Virus record (IMG/VR): IMGVR_UViG_3300020160_000328
Location: 33,778 to 97,777 of that record
Direction: 5' to 3' (one strand)
From: a virus
DNA: 64,000 nt
A program made the translations under genes and the position numbers. Position 1 is the stretch's first letter, and each line of letters starts with the position of its first letter. The notes beneath the pieces are model-generated. The model was given only the letters and a program-made list of their open reading frames with translations. It ran no database searches and was not told where the DNA came from. This document shows positions 26,208 through 31,328 of this stretch, piece after piece.

Positions 26208-26534
26208 ATGTTTATAGATTATAAAGATCAAGAATTAGCTTTTAGATTTAGACACAACACAAATCCTTCTATTGATATCCCAAGAGGTACTGAATGTACT
26301 GTTACAGATAGAGAAGGTAATTTTGTAGCTAAATCATTTGCAAAATTACATCCAAAGGATAACTTTGATAAAGCTAAAGGTAGAGAAATTGCCTTTGGAA
26401 GAGCTTTACAAGAGTTTGTACCAAAAGAGGATAGATTCCAATTTTGGGAAAAGTATTCTAATTGGAGAACAGAATTTCCTAGAATAGTTCTAGGAACAAA
26501 GAAACCAGCTAAAGATAAATTAACAATAGTATGA
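26208..26534 (+). CDS. Hypothetical protein (108 aa)
   Basis: Mixed alpha/beta, Phe- and Arg-rich, no motif. Overlaps the lipoprotein gene by 4 bases (ATGA). Confidence 0.5.
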   Translation: MFIDYKDQELAFRFRHNTNPSIDIPRGTECTVTDREGNFVAKSFAKLHPKDNFDKAKGREIAFGRALQEFVPKEDRFQFWEKYSNWRTEFPRIVLGTKKPAKDKLTIV

Positions 26535-26917
26535 AAAAAGTAATTTTCTTAGTGCTTTTAAGCATTATGTTTATCTCTTGTAGTGAAAACTACAGTAATG
26601 GAGAAAGAGTAGGTTATGTAACCAAGTTTTCTGAAAAGGGACTCTTATTCAAATCACATGAAGGTGAATTAAACTTGTCACAAACAGGTATGAACTCAGC
26701 AGGAGTGTTTGAATTTTCCATTGACAATGATAATGTACCAGTAGATGTTGTTAAGAAATTAGATTCAGCTCAGAGGACTGGTGATAGGGTAAAACTTATA
26801 TATCATGAAACTATAGGTTGGAATTGGTTTGGCAACAGAGGAGATACAAATCACTTTGTAACTACTTGTGAAATACTCACAAATAAGTCTGTTGTGAAAG
26901 ATACAATTAAGAATTAA
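26531..26917 (+). CDS. Second predicted lipoprotein
   Basis: 128 residues. Signal peptide KK plus hydrophobic core, with lipobox MFISC (Cys at ~17), then a beta-rich domain reminiscent of OB or SH3 folds (YVTKFSEKGLLFKSHEGELNL). Last gene before the terminator that separates the early operon from the RNA array. Probably exported; role unknown. Confidence 0.6.
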   Translation: MKKVIFLVLLSIMFISCSENYSNGERVGYVTKFSEKGLLFKSHEGELNLSQTGMNSAGVFEFSIDNDNVPVDVVKKLDSAQRTGDRVKLIYHETIGWNWFGNRGDTNHFVTTCEILTNKSVVKDTIKN

Positions 26918-26929
26918 TAAAAATATTTA

Positions 26930-26970
26930 AAATATTTAACCTATCTCTTGGTAGGTTAAATATTTTTCTT
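26930..26970 (+). terminator. Terminator of the early/TROVE operon
   Basis: AAATATTTAACCTA/TAGGTTAAATATTT, a perfect 14-bp stem with an 8-base loop, followed by TTCTT. It overlaps the -33 region of the next promoter. Confidence 0.85.
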
Positions 26971-26978
26971 TAAATTTG
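26948..26978 (+). promoter_or_regulatory. Promoter of the tmRNA/tRNA/Y-RNA array
   Basis: TTG (26,948-26,950), 20-base spacer, TAAATTTG (26,971-26,978), followed 10 bases later by the ATG of a small gene. Near-consensus Bacteroidetes promoter that can drive the whole 5.5-kb RNA array. Confidence 0.7.
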
Positions 26979-26988
26979 CACAGTTGAA

Positions 26989-27192
26989 ATGGAAATAACT
27001 ATTGATAAGACCTATTTACTTAAACCTCTTATAGTTGATGTGAAAGTAGCTAGTGATGGTAAGTTAAGAGATATATTAACTTTAGTAGGACATATGTATC
27101 TATATGGTAGAATAAAAGGTAGATATAGTTATCATAAAATCCTTGATGAAGCAATTGAAGAAGAAACAAAAAGAAGAAAAACAAGGGAGTGA
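26989..27192 (+). CDS. Small leader protein of the RNA array (67 aa)
   Basis: Basic at the C terminus (EEETKRRKTRE), otherwise a compact alpha/beta protein (VDVKVASDGKLRDILTLVGHMYL). It is the first cistron behind the array promoter and ends 3 bases before the tmRNA 5' end. It could be an RNA-binding factor; no family recognised. Confidence 0.55.
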   Translation: MEITIDKTYLLKPLIVDVKVASDGKLRDILTLVGHMYLYGRIKGRYSYHKILDEAIEEETKRRKTRE

Positions 27193-27195
27193 CAT

Positions 27196-27522
27196 GGAAT
27201 TGACTACCTATTATATAGTATATAATTCAGCCTAGAGAGATAACTAGTAAAACTAAGGTGAAATAAGTAAATGGAAAAGATTCAAAACAAATCGAAGCTA
27301 ACATGACTGTAGTACATAACATCTTAAATGGTGGTGTATCAGTTAAATCAACTCAAAGAGTAGAAATGGCATTAGCAGCATAAAACTTATAGGTTAGTAA
27401 GTTCCTTAATACTTACAAAGCATACAAAAATATCTAACTTAAAGATATAAAAGAAAAGTAAGCTGTAAAAAATTATATATCTTGAAGTATGTAACACGGG
27501 AGTTCGAGTCTCCCCACTTCCA
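27196..27522 (+). ncRNA. ssrA: Phage-encoded tmRNA
   Basis: The ends form a tRNA-like domain: acceptor GGAATTG/CACTTCC (6 of 7 pairs), T arm GGGAG-TTCGAGT-CTCCC, no encoded CCA. An extended helix follows (TATATAATT with AATTATATA, CAGC with GCTG), as in tmRNA helix P2. The tag frame starts at GCT 27,297 (Ala-Asn-Met...) and ends GAA ATG GCA TTA GCA GCA TAA at 27,381-27,383: 28 residues ending in the classic ALAA degron. tmRNA rescues stalled ribosomes with SmpB and marks products for ClpXP. Confidence 0.85.
27297..27383 (+). other. tmRNA tag reading frame
   Basis: Resume codon GCT, tag beginning ANMTVVHN and ending VEMALAA, then TAA. At 28 residues it is far longer than the ~10-residue tags of most bacteria. 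Confidence 0.8.
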
Positions 27523-27534
27523 CAATATAATACA

Positions 27535-27649
27535 ATAGGGTAGTTATAGTAAACTTACTTCGTGAAATTGGTATACACATTTGTCTTAAGAACAAACTTT
27601 TGCTGGTTCAAGTCCAGCAGTAATAAATGTTTACTAACTTTCTCCCTAT
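27535..27649 (+). ncRNA. Y-RNA-like element 1 enclosing a tRNA-Leu(TAA)-like module
   Basis: Outer helix ATAGGG/CCCTAT (27,535-27,540 with 27,644-27,649), 3'-side loop ACTTTCT, inner helix TAGTAAAC/GTTTACTA (27,547-27,554 with 27,629-27,636), then TTACTTCG. The enclosed part folds as D arm, anticodon arm (loop CTTAAGA, UAA) and T arm GCTGG-TTCAAGT-CCAGC, but its would-be acceptor pairs at only 5 of 7 positions and the variable loop is far too short for tRNA-Leu. A normal tRNA-Leu(UAA) exists at 29,658, so this looks like a mimic. Confidence 0.6.
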
Positions 27650-27653
27650 AAAT

Positions 27654-27726
27654 GGTCTATAGGTCAAATGGTTAAGATATCCCACTGTCTCTGGGTATGG
27701 AAAGGGTTCGACTCCCTTATAGACTG
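27654..27726 (+). tRNA. tRNA-Asp(GTC)
   Basis: Acceptor GGTCTAT/ATAGACT, anticodon loop CTGTCTC (GTC), T arm AAGGG-TTCGACT-CCCTT, discriminator G as usual for Asp. No encoded CCA. Confidence 0.9.
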
Positions 27727-27728
27727 CA

Positions 27729-27850
27729 AATAAGAATAGTAATAATTAACTTACTTCGTGCTTTTTGGAAAGCATTTCACTTTTAATGAAACAATCAGGT
27801 TCAAATCCTGCGGGAGAGATCCCACTAGTTAATTAAATTTCTTTCTTATT
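27729..27850 (+). ncRNA. Y-RNA-like element 2 enclosing a tRNA-Lys(TTT)-like module
   Basis: Outer helix AATAAGAA/TTCTTATT (27,729-27,736 with 27,843-27,850), loop TAGTAAT opposite AAATTTCT, inner helix AATTAACT/AGTTAATT (27,744-27,751 with 27,827-27,834), then TACTTCG. Inside are a D-like arm, anticodon arm TTTCA-CTTTTAA-TGAAA and T arm CAGG-TTCAAAT-CCTG. A GNRA hairpin (GGGA-GAGA-TCCC, 27,812-27,823) sits where the acceptor strand should follow the T arm, so it is not a standard tRNA. Confidence 0.6.
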
Positions 27851-27854
27851 ATTT

Positions 27855-27926
27855 GCCAAATTAACACAATGGTAGTGTACTGCATTTGTAACGCAGAGGT
27901 TATAAGTTCGAATCTTATATTTGGCT
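27855..27926 (+). tRNA. tRNA-Thr(TGT)
   Basis: Acceptor GCCAAAT/ATTTGGC, anticodon loop TTTGTAA (TGT), T arm ATAAG-TTCGAAT-CTTAT. The anticodon stem has one A-C mismatch next to the loop. Confidence 0.88.
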
Positions 27927-27956
27927 CAATGTGTTCATTGATTTATTGGTTATAAT

Positions 27957-28030
27957 AGCTCTATAGCTCATTAGGATAGAGCAACAGATTTCTAATCTGT
28001 GGGTGGTAGGTTCGAATCCTACTAGGGCTA
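27957..28030 (+). tRNA. tRNA-Arg(TCT)
   Basis: Acceptor AGCTCTA/TAGGGCT (one wobble), anticodon stem-loop ACAGA-TTTCTAA-TCTGT (TCT), T arm GTAGG-TTCGAAT-CCTAC. Reads AGA, the main Arg codon in this genome. Confidence 0.9.
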
Positions 28031-28034
28031 CTAC

Positions 28035-28251
28035 AAGAGTGGTAAAAAATAGGTTACTTCGCAAAAATTCTATGAGAGTTCTTCTCATAAAACTTGATAC
28101 TAATGGTATCTTACTAAACACTATGAAAATTAGACAGTTAAATGGGGTAAATTTAAACAAACGAAATTTAACAAACTTTTACTAATTTAGTTATAAATTG
28201 GAACCTTTATTGGAAGGATAAACCAATAACCCTATTTTTAATTTCCCTCTT
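28035..28251 (+). ncRNA. Y-RNA-like element 3, long form
   Basis: Outer helix AAGAG/CTCTT (28,035-28,039 with 28,247-28,251), loop TGGTA opposite AATTTCC, inner helix AAAAATAGG/CCTATTTTT (28,045-28,053 with 28,231-28,239), then TTACTTCG. The ~170-nt interior has hairpins ATGAGA/TCTCAT, GATAC/GTATC, TAAATTT/AAATTTA and a TTGG/CCAA-closed CCTT/AAGG hairpin. No tRNA module and no convincing ORF. Confidence 0.6.
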
Positions 28252-28256
28252 TTTAA

Positions 28257-28342
28257 GGACTGATAGCCTAGAGGTCAGGCAGCAGACTGTTAATCTGCCC
28301 AAAGGAGCAATCCCTACATTGGTTCGAATCCAATTCAGTCTT
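28257..28342 (+). tRNA. tRNA-Asn(GTT) with unusual extended variable arm
   Basis: Acceptor GGACTGA/TCAGTCT, anticodon stem-loop GCAGA-CTGTTAA-TCTGC (GTT), T arm ATTGG-TTCGAAT-CCAAT. Instead of the normal 4-5 base variable loop there are about 19 bases containing a GGA-GCAA-TCC mini-hairpin with a GNRA loop. Asn tRNAs are class I, so the insertion is abnormal. Confidence 0.8.
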
Positions 28343-28345
28343 CAA

Positions 28346-28412
28346 AGGAATAGTAATATAAGAGTTACTTCGTAAGCTATACAAAAAATAAACTCTTATA
28401 ATTTTCTTTCCT
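28346..28412 (+). ncRNA. Y-RNA-like element 4, minimal form
   Basis: Outer helix AGGAA/TTCCT (28,346-28,350 with 28,408-28,412), loop TAGTAA (28,351-28,356) opposite ATTTTCT (28,401-28,407), inner helix TATAAGAGTT/AACTCTTATA (28,357-28,366 with 28,391-28,400), then ACTTCGTAAGC and an A-rich loop. Only ~67 nt: this shows the core motif without any inserted module. Confidence 0.7.
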
Positions 28413-28416
28413 AAAT

Positions 28417-28490
28417 GGTCTTTTAGCTCAATTGGTTAGAGCAGTCCCCTCATAAGGGAAAGGTTCCAGGTTCAAGTCCTGGGAGGACCA
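28417..28490 (+). tRNA. tRNA-Met or tRNA-Ile2 (CAT)
   Basis: Acceptor GGTCTTT/GAGGACC (two wobbles), anticodon loop CTCATAA (CAT), T arm CCAGG-TTCAAGT-CCTGG. One of two CAT tRNAs here. Since no Ile(GAT) is found, one may be the lysidine-modified AUA reader; sequence alone does not decide. Confidence 0.88.
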
Positions 28491-28491
28491 C

Positions 28492-28562
28492 AAATAGTAT
28501 ACTAAAAACAGCACTACAACAGTAATTTATATAGAGTGTGATTGTTTACTGATGTACTATTT
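28492..28562 (+). ncRNA. Self-complementary spacer RNA
   Basis: AAATAGTA (28,492-28,499) pairs with TACTATTT (28,555-28,562) and CAGTAA with TTACTG inside, giving a closed structured unit between two tRNAs. It lacks the TTACTTCG motif, so it is only a possible relative of the Y-RNA-like elements. Confidence 0.4.
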
Positions 28563-28566
28563 ATTT

Positions 28567-28637
28567 ACCTTGTTTGCATAATGGAAGTGCCATTGTTTTA
28601 CATGCAATAGGAGGTAGTTCGATTCTACCACAAGGTA
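28567..28637 (+). tRNA. tRNA-Val(TAC)
   Basis: Acceptor ACCTTGT/ACAAGGT, anticodon arm ATTGT-TTTACAT-GCAAT (TAC), T arm GGTAG-TTCGATT-CTACC. Confidence 0.88.
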
Positions 28638-28642
28638 CAAAC

Positions 28643-28713
28643 GCATCGTAGCTTATGGAAGCAACAGGTCTCCAAAACCTTGTATGGAGTAGGTTCGATT
28701 CCTACACTTTGTG
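28643..28713 (+). tRNA. tRNA-Trp(CCA)
   Basis: Anticodon loop CTCCAAA (CCA) in a CAGGT/ACCTT stem, T arm GTAGG-TTCGATT-CCTAC. The acceptor GCATCGT/ACTTTGT has two central mismatches, so it is a weak or diverging copy. Confidence 0.75.
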
Positions 28714-28718
28714 CAAAA

Positions 28719-28791
28719 GGGTCTCTGGTGTAACTGGTGTGCACGCTAGTCTGAAGAACTAGAGGATAAGGTTCGAGTCCTCGGGCTTCCA
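28719..28791 (+). tRNA. tRNA-Phe(GAA)
   Basis: Anticodon arm CTAGT-CTGAAGA-ACTAG (GAA), T loop TTCGAGT. Acceptor and T stems are imperfect (GGGTCTC with GGGCTTC, several wobbles), so boundaries are approximate. Confidence 0.78.
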
Positions 28792-28807
28792 CAAATAAAT
28801 TAAAGTT

Positions 28808-28969
28808 ATGGGTTACAAAGATGAAAATATAAAACACAGAGTAGGTGTATTAACACCTAAGAAAGGTTTTAAATGTCCTAAATGTGGGGATGATAAGATC
28901 TATACAAAAGCAAGCCTTGTTGTATGTCCTTCTTGTAAGAAGATAGTTGAAGGTAAAGATTTAAAATAA
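28808..28969 (+). CDS. Zinc-ribbon mini-protein (53 aa)
   Basis: ATG 28,808 to TAA 28,967-28,969. Two CxxC knuckles, FKCPKCGDDK and VVCPSCKK, about 20 residues apart, make a rubredoxin/zinc-ribbon fold; Lys-rich ends suggest nucleic-acid binding. It sits inside the RNA array between tRNA-Phe and tRNA-Met. Confidence 0.7.
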   Translation: MGYKDENIKHRVGVLTPKKGFKCPKCGDDKIYTKASLVVCPSCKKIVEGKDLK

Positions 28970-28976
28970 AATATAT

Positions 28977-29051
28977 TGTGGAGTGGACTGGAAGTGGTGC
29001 CAGCTCAGTCTCATAAGCTGAATTATGTGAGTTCGAGTCTCACCTCCGCAA
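28977..29051 (+). tRNA. tRNA-Met(CAT)
   Basis: Acceptor TGTGGAG/CTCCGCA, D stem CTGG/CCAG, anticodon arm TCAGT-CTCATAA-GCTGA (CAT), T arm GTGAG-TTCGAGT-CTCAC. Confidence 0.85.
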
Positions 29052-29056
29052 CAAAG

Positions 29057-29197
29057 AAGAGTAGTAAAAAGAAAGTTACTTCTATGTGGCAGACGTAGTA
29101 TAGGTTCAAATCCTGTCATACTCCCTAAAGTAATACAAATGGAGTATGTAGTGTAATTGGTTAGCACACGAAAATTACTTTCTTTATTTTCTCTCTT
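29057..29197 (+). ncRNA. Y-RNA-like element 5 with circularly permuted tRNA module
   Basis: Outer helix AAGAG/CTCTT, loop TAGTA opposite ATTTTCT, inner helix AAAGAAAGT/ACTTTCTTT (29,068-29,076 with 29,177-29,185), then TACTTC. The interior is a tRNA in permuted order: hairpin CTATG-TGGCAGA-CGTAG, T arm ATAGG-TTCAAAT-CCTGT, 3' acceptor strand CATACTCC (29,117-29,124), 16-nt linker, 5' acceptor strand GGAGTATG (29,141-29,148, all 8 pair), D arm GTGT...ACAC. Bacterial Y RNAs carry exactly such a permuted tRNA mimic opposite their Ro60-binding stem. Confidence 0.75.
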
Positions 29198-29202
29198 TAA
29201 TT

Positions 29203-29273
29203 CTAGAAACGAAGCTAGGTTTCATGCCACACTTGGACTGTGGAGTACGCAAGTTCGAATCTTGCTTTCTAGA
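29203..29273 (+). tRNA. tRNA-Pro(TGG)
   Basis: Acceptor CTAGAAA/TTTCTAG with the C1-G72 pair typical of bacterial Pro, anticodon arm CCACA-CTTGGAC-TGTGG (TGG), T arm GCAAG-TTCGAAT-CTTGC. Position 8 is C instead of T. Confidence 0.85.
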
Positions 29274-29294
29274 CTAATTTAAAACTAAACTATC

Positions 29295-29486
29295 ATGTCA
29301 AAATCAGAAACATCAAGTAAAGGTATAGGTTTTGGAGGATTATTAACAGTACTATTTATTGGTTTGAAACTTACAAATCATATTGCATGGTCTTGGTGGT
29401 GGGTATTATCTCCACTATGGTTACCTGCTGTAATAGTATTAGGAATAGTCTTAATTGCTTTAATTTTTAAAGCTGTATTAACTTAA
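29295..29486 (+). CDS. Small membrane protein inside the RNA array (63 aa)
   Basis: Polar start (MSKSETSSKG), then two hydrophobic spans (~12-30 and ~40-62) separated by a Trp-rich turn (HIAWSWWW). Small two-span proteins in phages can be holins or exclusion factors; its place among tRNA genes does not help decide. Confidence 0.55.
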   Translation: MSKSETSSKGIGFGGLLTVLFIGLKLTNHIAWSWWWVLSPLWLPAVIVLGIVLIALIFKAVLT

Positions 29487-29489
29487 TAC

Positions 29490-29564
29490 ATTCCCCTGAA
29501 GCTTTAAGGTGAAGCACATCACTTTTAATGATGGGAAGTTGGGTCAGTACCACCCAGGGGAACA
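29490..29564 (+). tRNA. tRNA-Lys(TTT) with abnormal T loop
   Basis: Anticodon arm CATCA-CTTTTAA-TGATG (TTT); acceptor ATTCCCC/GGGGAAC pairs at 6 of 7. The T stem TGGGT/ACCCA is perfect but the loop is CAGTACC in place of the nearly universal TTCRANY, so T-loop/D-loop contacts should be altered. Confidence 0.75.
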
Positions 29565-29567
29565 ATT

Positions 29568-29650
29568 GCAAGAGTGGCTTAATAACGAACTGGTATAGTA
29601 AGTAGTTTTAGAAACTACTAGCTTTGTGGGTTCAACTCCCACCTCTTGTA
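29568..29650 (+). tRNA. tRNA-Leu(TAG)
   Basis: Acceptor GCAAGAG/CTCTTGT, anticodon loop TTTAGAA (TAG) in a GTAGT/ACTAC stem, T arm GTGGG-TTCAACT-CCCAC, 83 nt. Confidence 0.85.
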
Positions 29651-29657
29651 CAACAAT

Positions 29658-29743
29658 GCCTTCATGGTGGAATGGTAGACACGAGGGACTTAAAATCCCT
29701 TCCTCAGAAATGGGGGGTGCAAGTTCGAGTCTTGCTGGAGGTA
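29658..29743 (+). tRNA. tRNA-Leu(TAA)
   Basis: Acceptor GCCTTCA/TGGAGGT, anticodon loop CTTAAAA (TAA), long class II variable arm, T arm GCAAG-TTCGAGT-CTTGC. The regular UUA reader of the array. Confidence 0.9.
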
Positions 29744-29872
29744 CAAGTATTGCAAAGATACTGATTAAAAACCTGTTCCCTGTCCTCATAACAGCTATAA
29801 GGCAGCTAGGAGTTGAATGTACATTCGGGGTTATAAAAAGTACAAGGGTAAGTTAGGGTTCTTACCAAATTT
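29744..29872 (+). other. Structured spacer between tRNA-Leu and tRNA-Ser
   Basis: Hairpins AGTAT/ATACT, the 12-base palindrome GAATGTACATTC and GGTAAG/CTTACC. CAAGGGTA at 29,843-29,850 is complementary to TACCCTTG at 29,969-29,976, so the flanks of tRNA-Ser(TGA) can pair around it, similar in plan to the Y-RNA-like units. Confidence 0.4.
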
Positions 29873-29958
29873 GGAGAGGTGTCAGAGATGGATTATTGTA
29901 TCACTCTTGAAAAGTGATGGGTGTAACAGCCCCCTGGGTTCGAATCCCAGTCTCTCCT
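29873..29958 (+). tRNA. tRNA-Ser(TGA)
   Basis: Acceptor GGAGAGG/TCTCTCC, anticodon arm ATCACT-CTTGAAA-AGTGAT (TGA), class II variable arm, T arm CTGGG-TTCGAAT-CCCAG. Confidence 0.9.
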
Positions 29959-30047
29959 CAACATCCTGTACCCTTGAATCTTTGCTTTATATGTGGATAA
30001 AGCTCCCTGTATAAACATAAAAAGAGTAAACTCGTGAGCAAGTAATA

Positions 30048-30081
30048 TTGTGGCAAACAGGATTAACTTGTGGCAAGCAGG
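30048..30081 (+). repeat. Tandem 14-mer in spacer
   Basis: TTGTGGCAAACAGG (30,048) and TTGTGGCAAGCAGG (30,068), 13 of 14 identical, in the spacer before tRNA-Ser(GCT). The same spacer holds a GGACCT/AGGTCC pairing (30,086-30,119). Confidence 0.6.
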
Positions 30082-30123
30082 TACTGGACCTGAAATAAAA
30101 GGGTAATAGAATAAGGTCCAAAT

Positions 30124-30208
30124 AGAGAGGTGGCAGAGTGGTTTATTGCACAGTCCTGCTAAGACTGCGGGTGTAAAAGCTCCAAGAGTTCGAATCTCTT
30201 ATTCTGCA
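30124..30208 (+). tRNA. tRNA-Ser(GCT), acceptor stem broken or displaced
   Basis: D arm, anticodon arm CAGTC-CTGCTAA-GACTG (GCT), class II variable arm and T arm AAGAG-TTCGAAT-CTCTT are good. The adjacent 5' strand AGAGAGG does not pair with the 3' strand ATTCTGC. A sequence 15-20 bases upstream (ATAGAAT, 30,106-30,112) pairs with it at 6 of 7 positions, as if ~17 bases were inserted after position 7. Possibly non-functional as a standard tRNA. Confidence 0.65.
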
Positions 30209-30215
30209 CATTTTT

Positions 30216-30287
30216 GCTGCGTTAGTGAAGGGGTTAACACGTATCACTTTCTATGATAAGGCATGAGTTCGAATCTCATACGCAGTA
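30216..30287 (+). tRNA. tRNA-Glu(TTC)
   Basis: Acceptor GCTGCGT/ACGCAGT, anticodon arm TATCA-CTTTCTA-TGATA (TTC), T arm ATGAG-TTCGAAT-CTCAT. Confidence 0.88.
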
Positions 30288-30289
30288 CA

Positions 30290-30367
30290 ATAACAGTAGT
30301 AAATGAAAGGTTACTTCGTAAATTTATGGTATTTAACAACACAAACTTTTCAAATCTTCTCTGTTAT
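30290..30367 (+). ncRNA. Y-RNA-like element 6, minimal form
   Basis: Outer helix ATAACAG/CTGTTAT (30,290-30,296 with 30,361-30,367), loop TAGTAAA opposite AATCTTCT, inner helix TGAAAGGTT/AACTTTTCA (30,304-30,312 with 30,344-30,352, one G-T), then ACTTCG and a small TAAAT/ATTTA hairpin. About 78 nt, like element 4. Confidence 0.7.
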
Positions 30368-30370
30368 CTT

Positions 30371-30443
30371 GGGCTTGGAGCATGACTGGATATGCACTAC
30401 ACTTGCACTGTAGATTATGTGGGTTCGAATCCCATCAGGTCCA
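30371..30443 (+). tRNA. tRNA-Ala(TGC)
   Basis: Acceptor GGGCTTG/CAGGTCC, D stem GCAT/ATGC, anticodon arm CTACA-CTTGCAC-TGTAG (TGC), T loop TTCGAAT. Confidence 0.88.
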
Positions 30444-30463
30444 CAAATTAAAACAATAATATT

Positions 30464-31228
30464 ATGACTAAAAAATTATGCGTACAACTTGGATTAAGAG
30501 AAAAAGTTGAGACAAATTTCAAGAATATGCTTGATGATATGTTCAAGAAATTTAAGAACAATCAAGGAATATTCTTTGGAGAAAGAAAAACTTATCAAGC
30601 CTTAGATGGTTTTGCTGATGAACCTACTAAAAGAGGTTTCACTAATGTACAGTCTACTGTAGGAGAGCAATTAGCTTGGATGGAAGAACACACTAAAGAC
30701 TTTATGGATGTAATCTTTAGTATTGAGAAAACAAATGCTTCAGGAGTAGTTGTAGCTGAACTAGTAGTAGATGGAGAATCTTGGGGAACTTATAGCTCAT
30801 TAGAGTTACTTAGATTAAAAACTACATTAGATAATTCTAAATATAAAGAATTATACAAAGAAATTCCTATTAGACCACAAACAGAGTTATGGGCATTATC
30901 TGATGATGAAGCTTTTACAGGTAAATTAGTGTATGAAACTCCTATTGATGAAGGTTATTCTAAAACTACAGTTAAGGAATCTTATATCTTACCTGATTTA
31001 CAACAAGGAAGACCTCCACAAGTTGCGGAGAAATCTAATCAAGTAAATATTGGTAAATATACCACTCAAAGATTTACTGGTGCTATTTCACTACAAGAAA
31101 GAGCAGTAATGCAAAGAAAATATGACACTTTATATAAAGCTGTTATAGAAGCATTAGAAAATGCAAACAATGTTGATTCATTAGAATCAGATTTAGGTAC
31201 AAAAATTATGAAATATCTTCATAATTAA
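30464..31228 (+). CDS. Uncharacterised protein embedded in the tRNA/Y-RNA array
   Basis: 254 residues, alpha/beta, no membrane segment. N-terminal helix (VETNFKNMLDDMFKKFKNN), central segments MEEHTKDFMDVIFS and LVVDGESWGTYSSLELLRLK, C-terminal KYTTQRFTGAISLQERAVMQRKYDTLYKAV. The pattern is like an uncharacterised family I recall from actinobacteria and phages (possibly DUF7873), but I am not certain. Flanked by tRNA-Ala and a permuted tRNA-like RNA, it is a candidate RNA-processing or RNA-binding partner of the array. Confidence 0.65.
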   Translation: MTKKLCVQLGLREKVETNFKNMLDDMFKKFKNNQGIFFGERKTYQALDGFADEPTKRGFTNVQSTVGEQLAWMEEHTKDFMDVIFSIEKTNASGVVVAELVVDGESWGTYSSLELLRLKTTLDNSKYKELYKEIPIRPQTELWALSDDEAFTGKLVYETPIDEGYSKTTVKESYILPDLQQGRPPQVAEKSNQVNIGKYTTQRFTGAISLQERAVMQRKYDTLYKAVIEALENANNVDSLESDLGTKIMKYLHN

Positions 31229-31328
31229 AAAATAAAGACTCTAGCTTTAGCATTAGATTTAGCACTTTGATAGCATTCGTTAGAATAAGTGTTGTGAGTC
31301 AAGCTTTAGTGTGAGCAATGTAGAAAGC

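Noticed and set aside
29082-29170. tRNA-Cys(GCA) read from the loop TGGCAGA of element 5
   Set aside because: Position 33 is not U, the hairpin abuts the T stem like a variable arm, and a normal tRNA-Cys exists at 32,354.
28003-29856. ORFs of 60-80 codons on both strands across the tRNA genes
   Set aside because: They are translations of tRNA T arms (repeated GSNPTRAT/FEP-like peptides), not genes.
27535-30367. CRISPR array or mobile inverted repeats as explanation for the repeated TTACTTCG units
   Set aside because: Repeats are short, spacing is irregular and the flanking helices differ in sequence while staying complementary, which fits RNA structure, not direct-repeat/spacer arrays or transposon ends.
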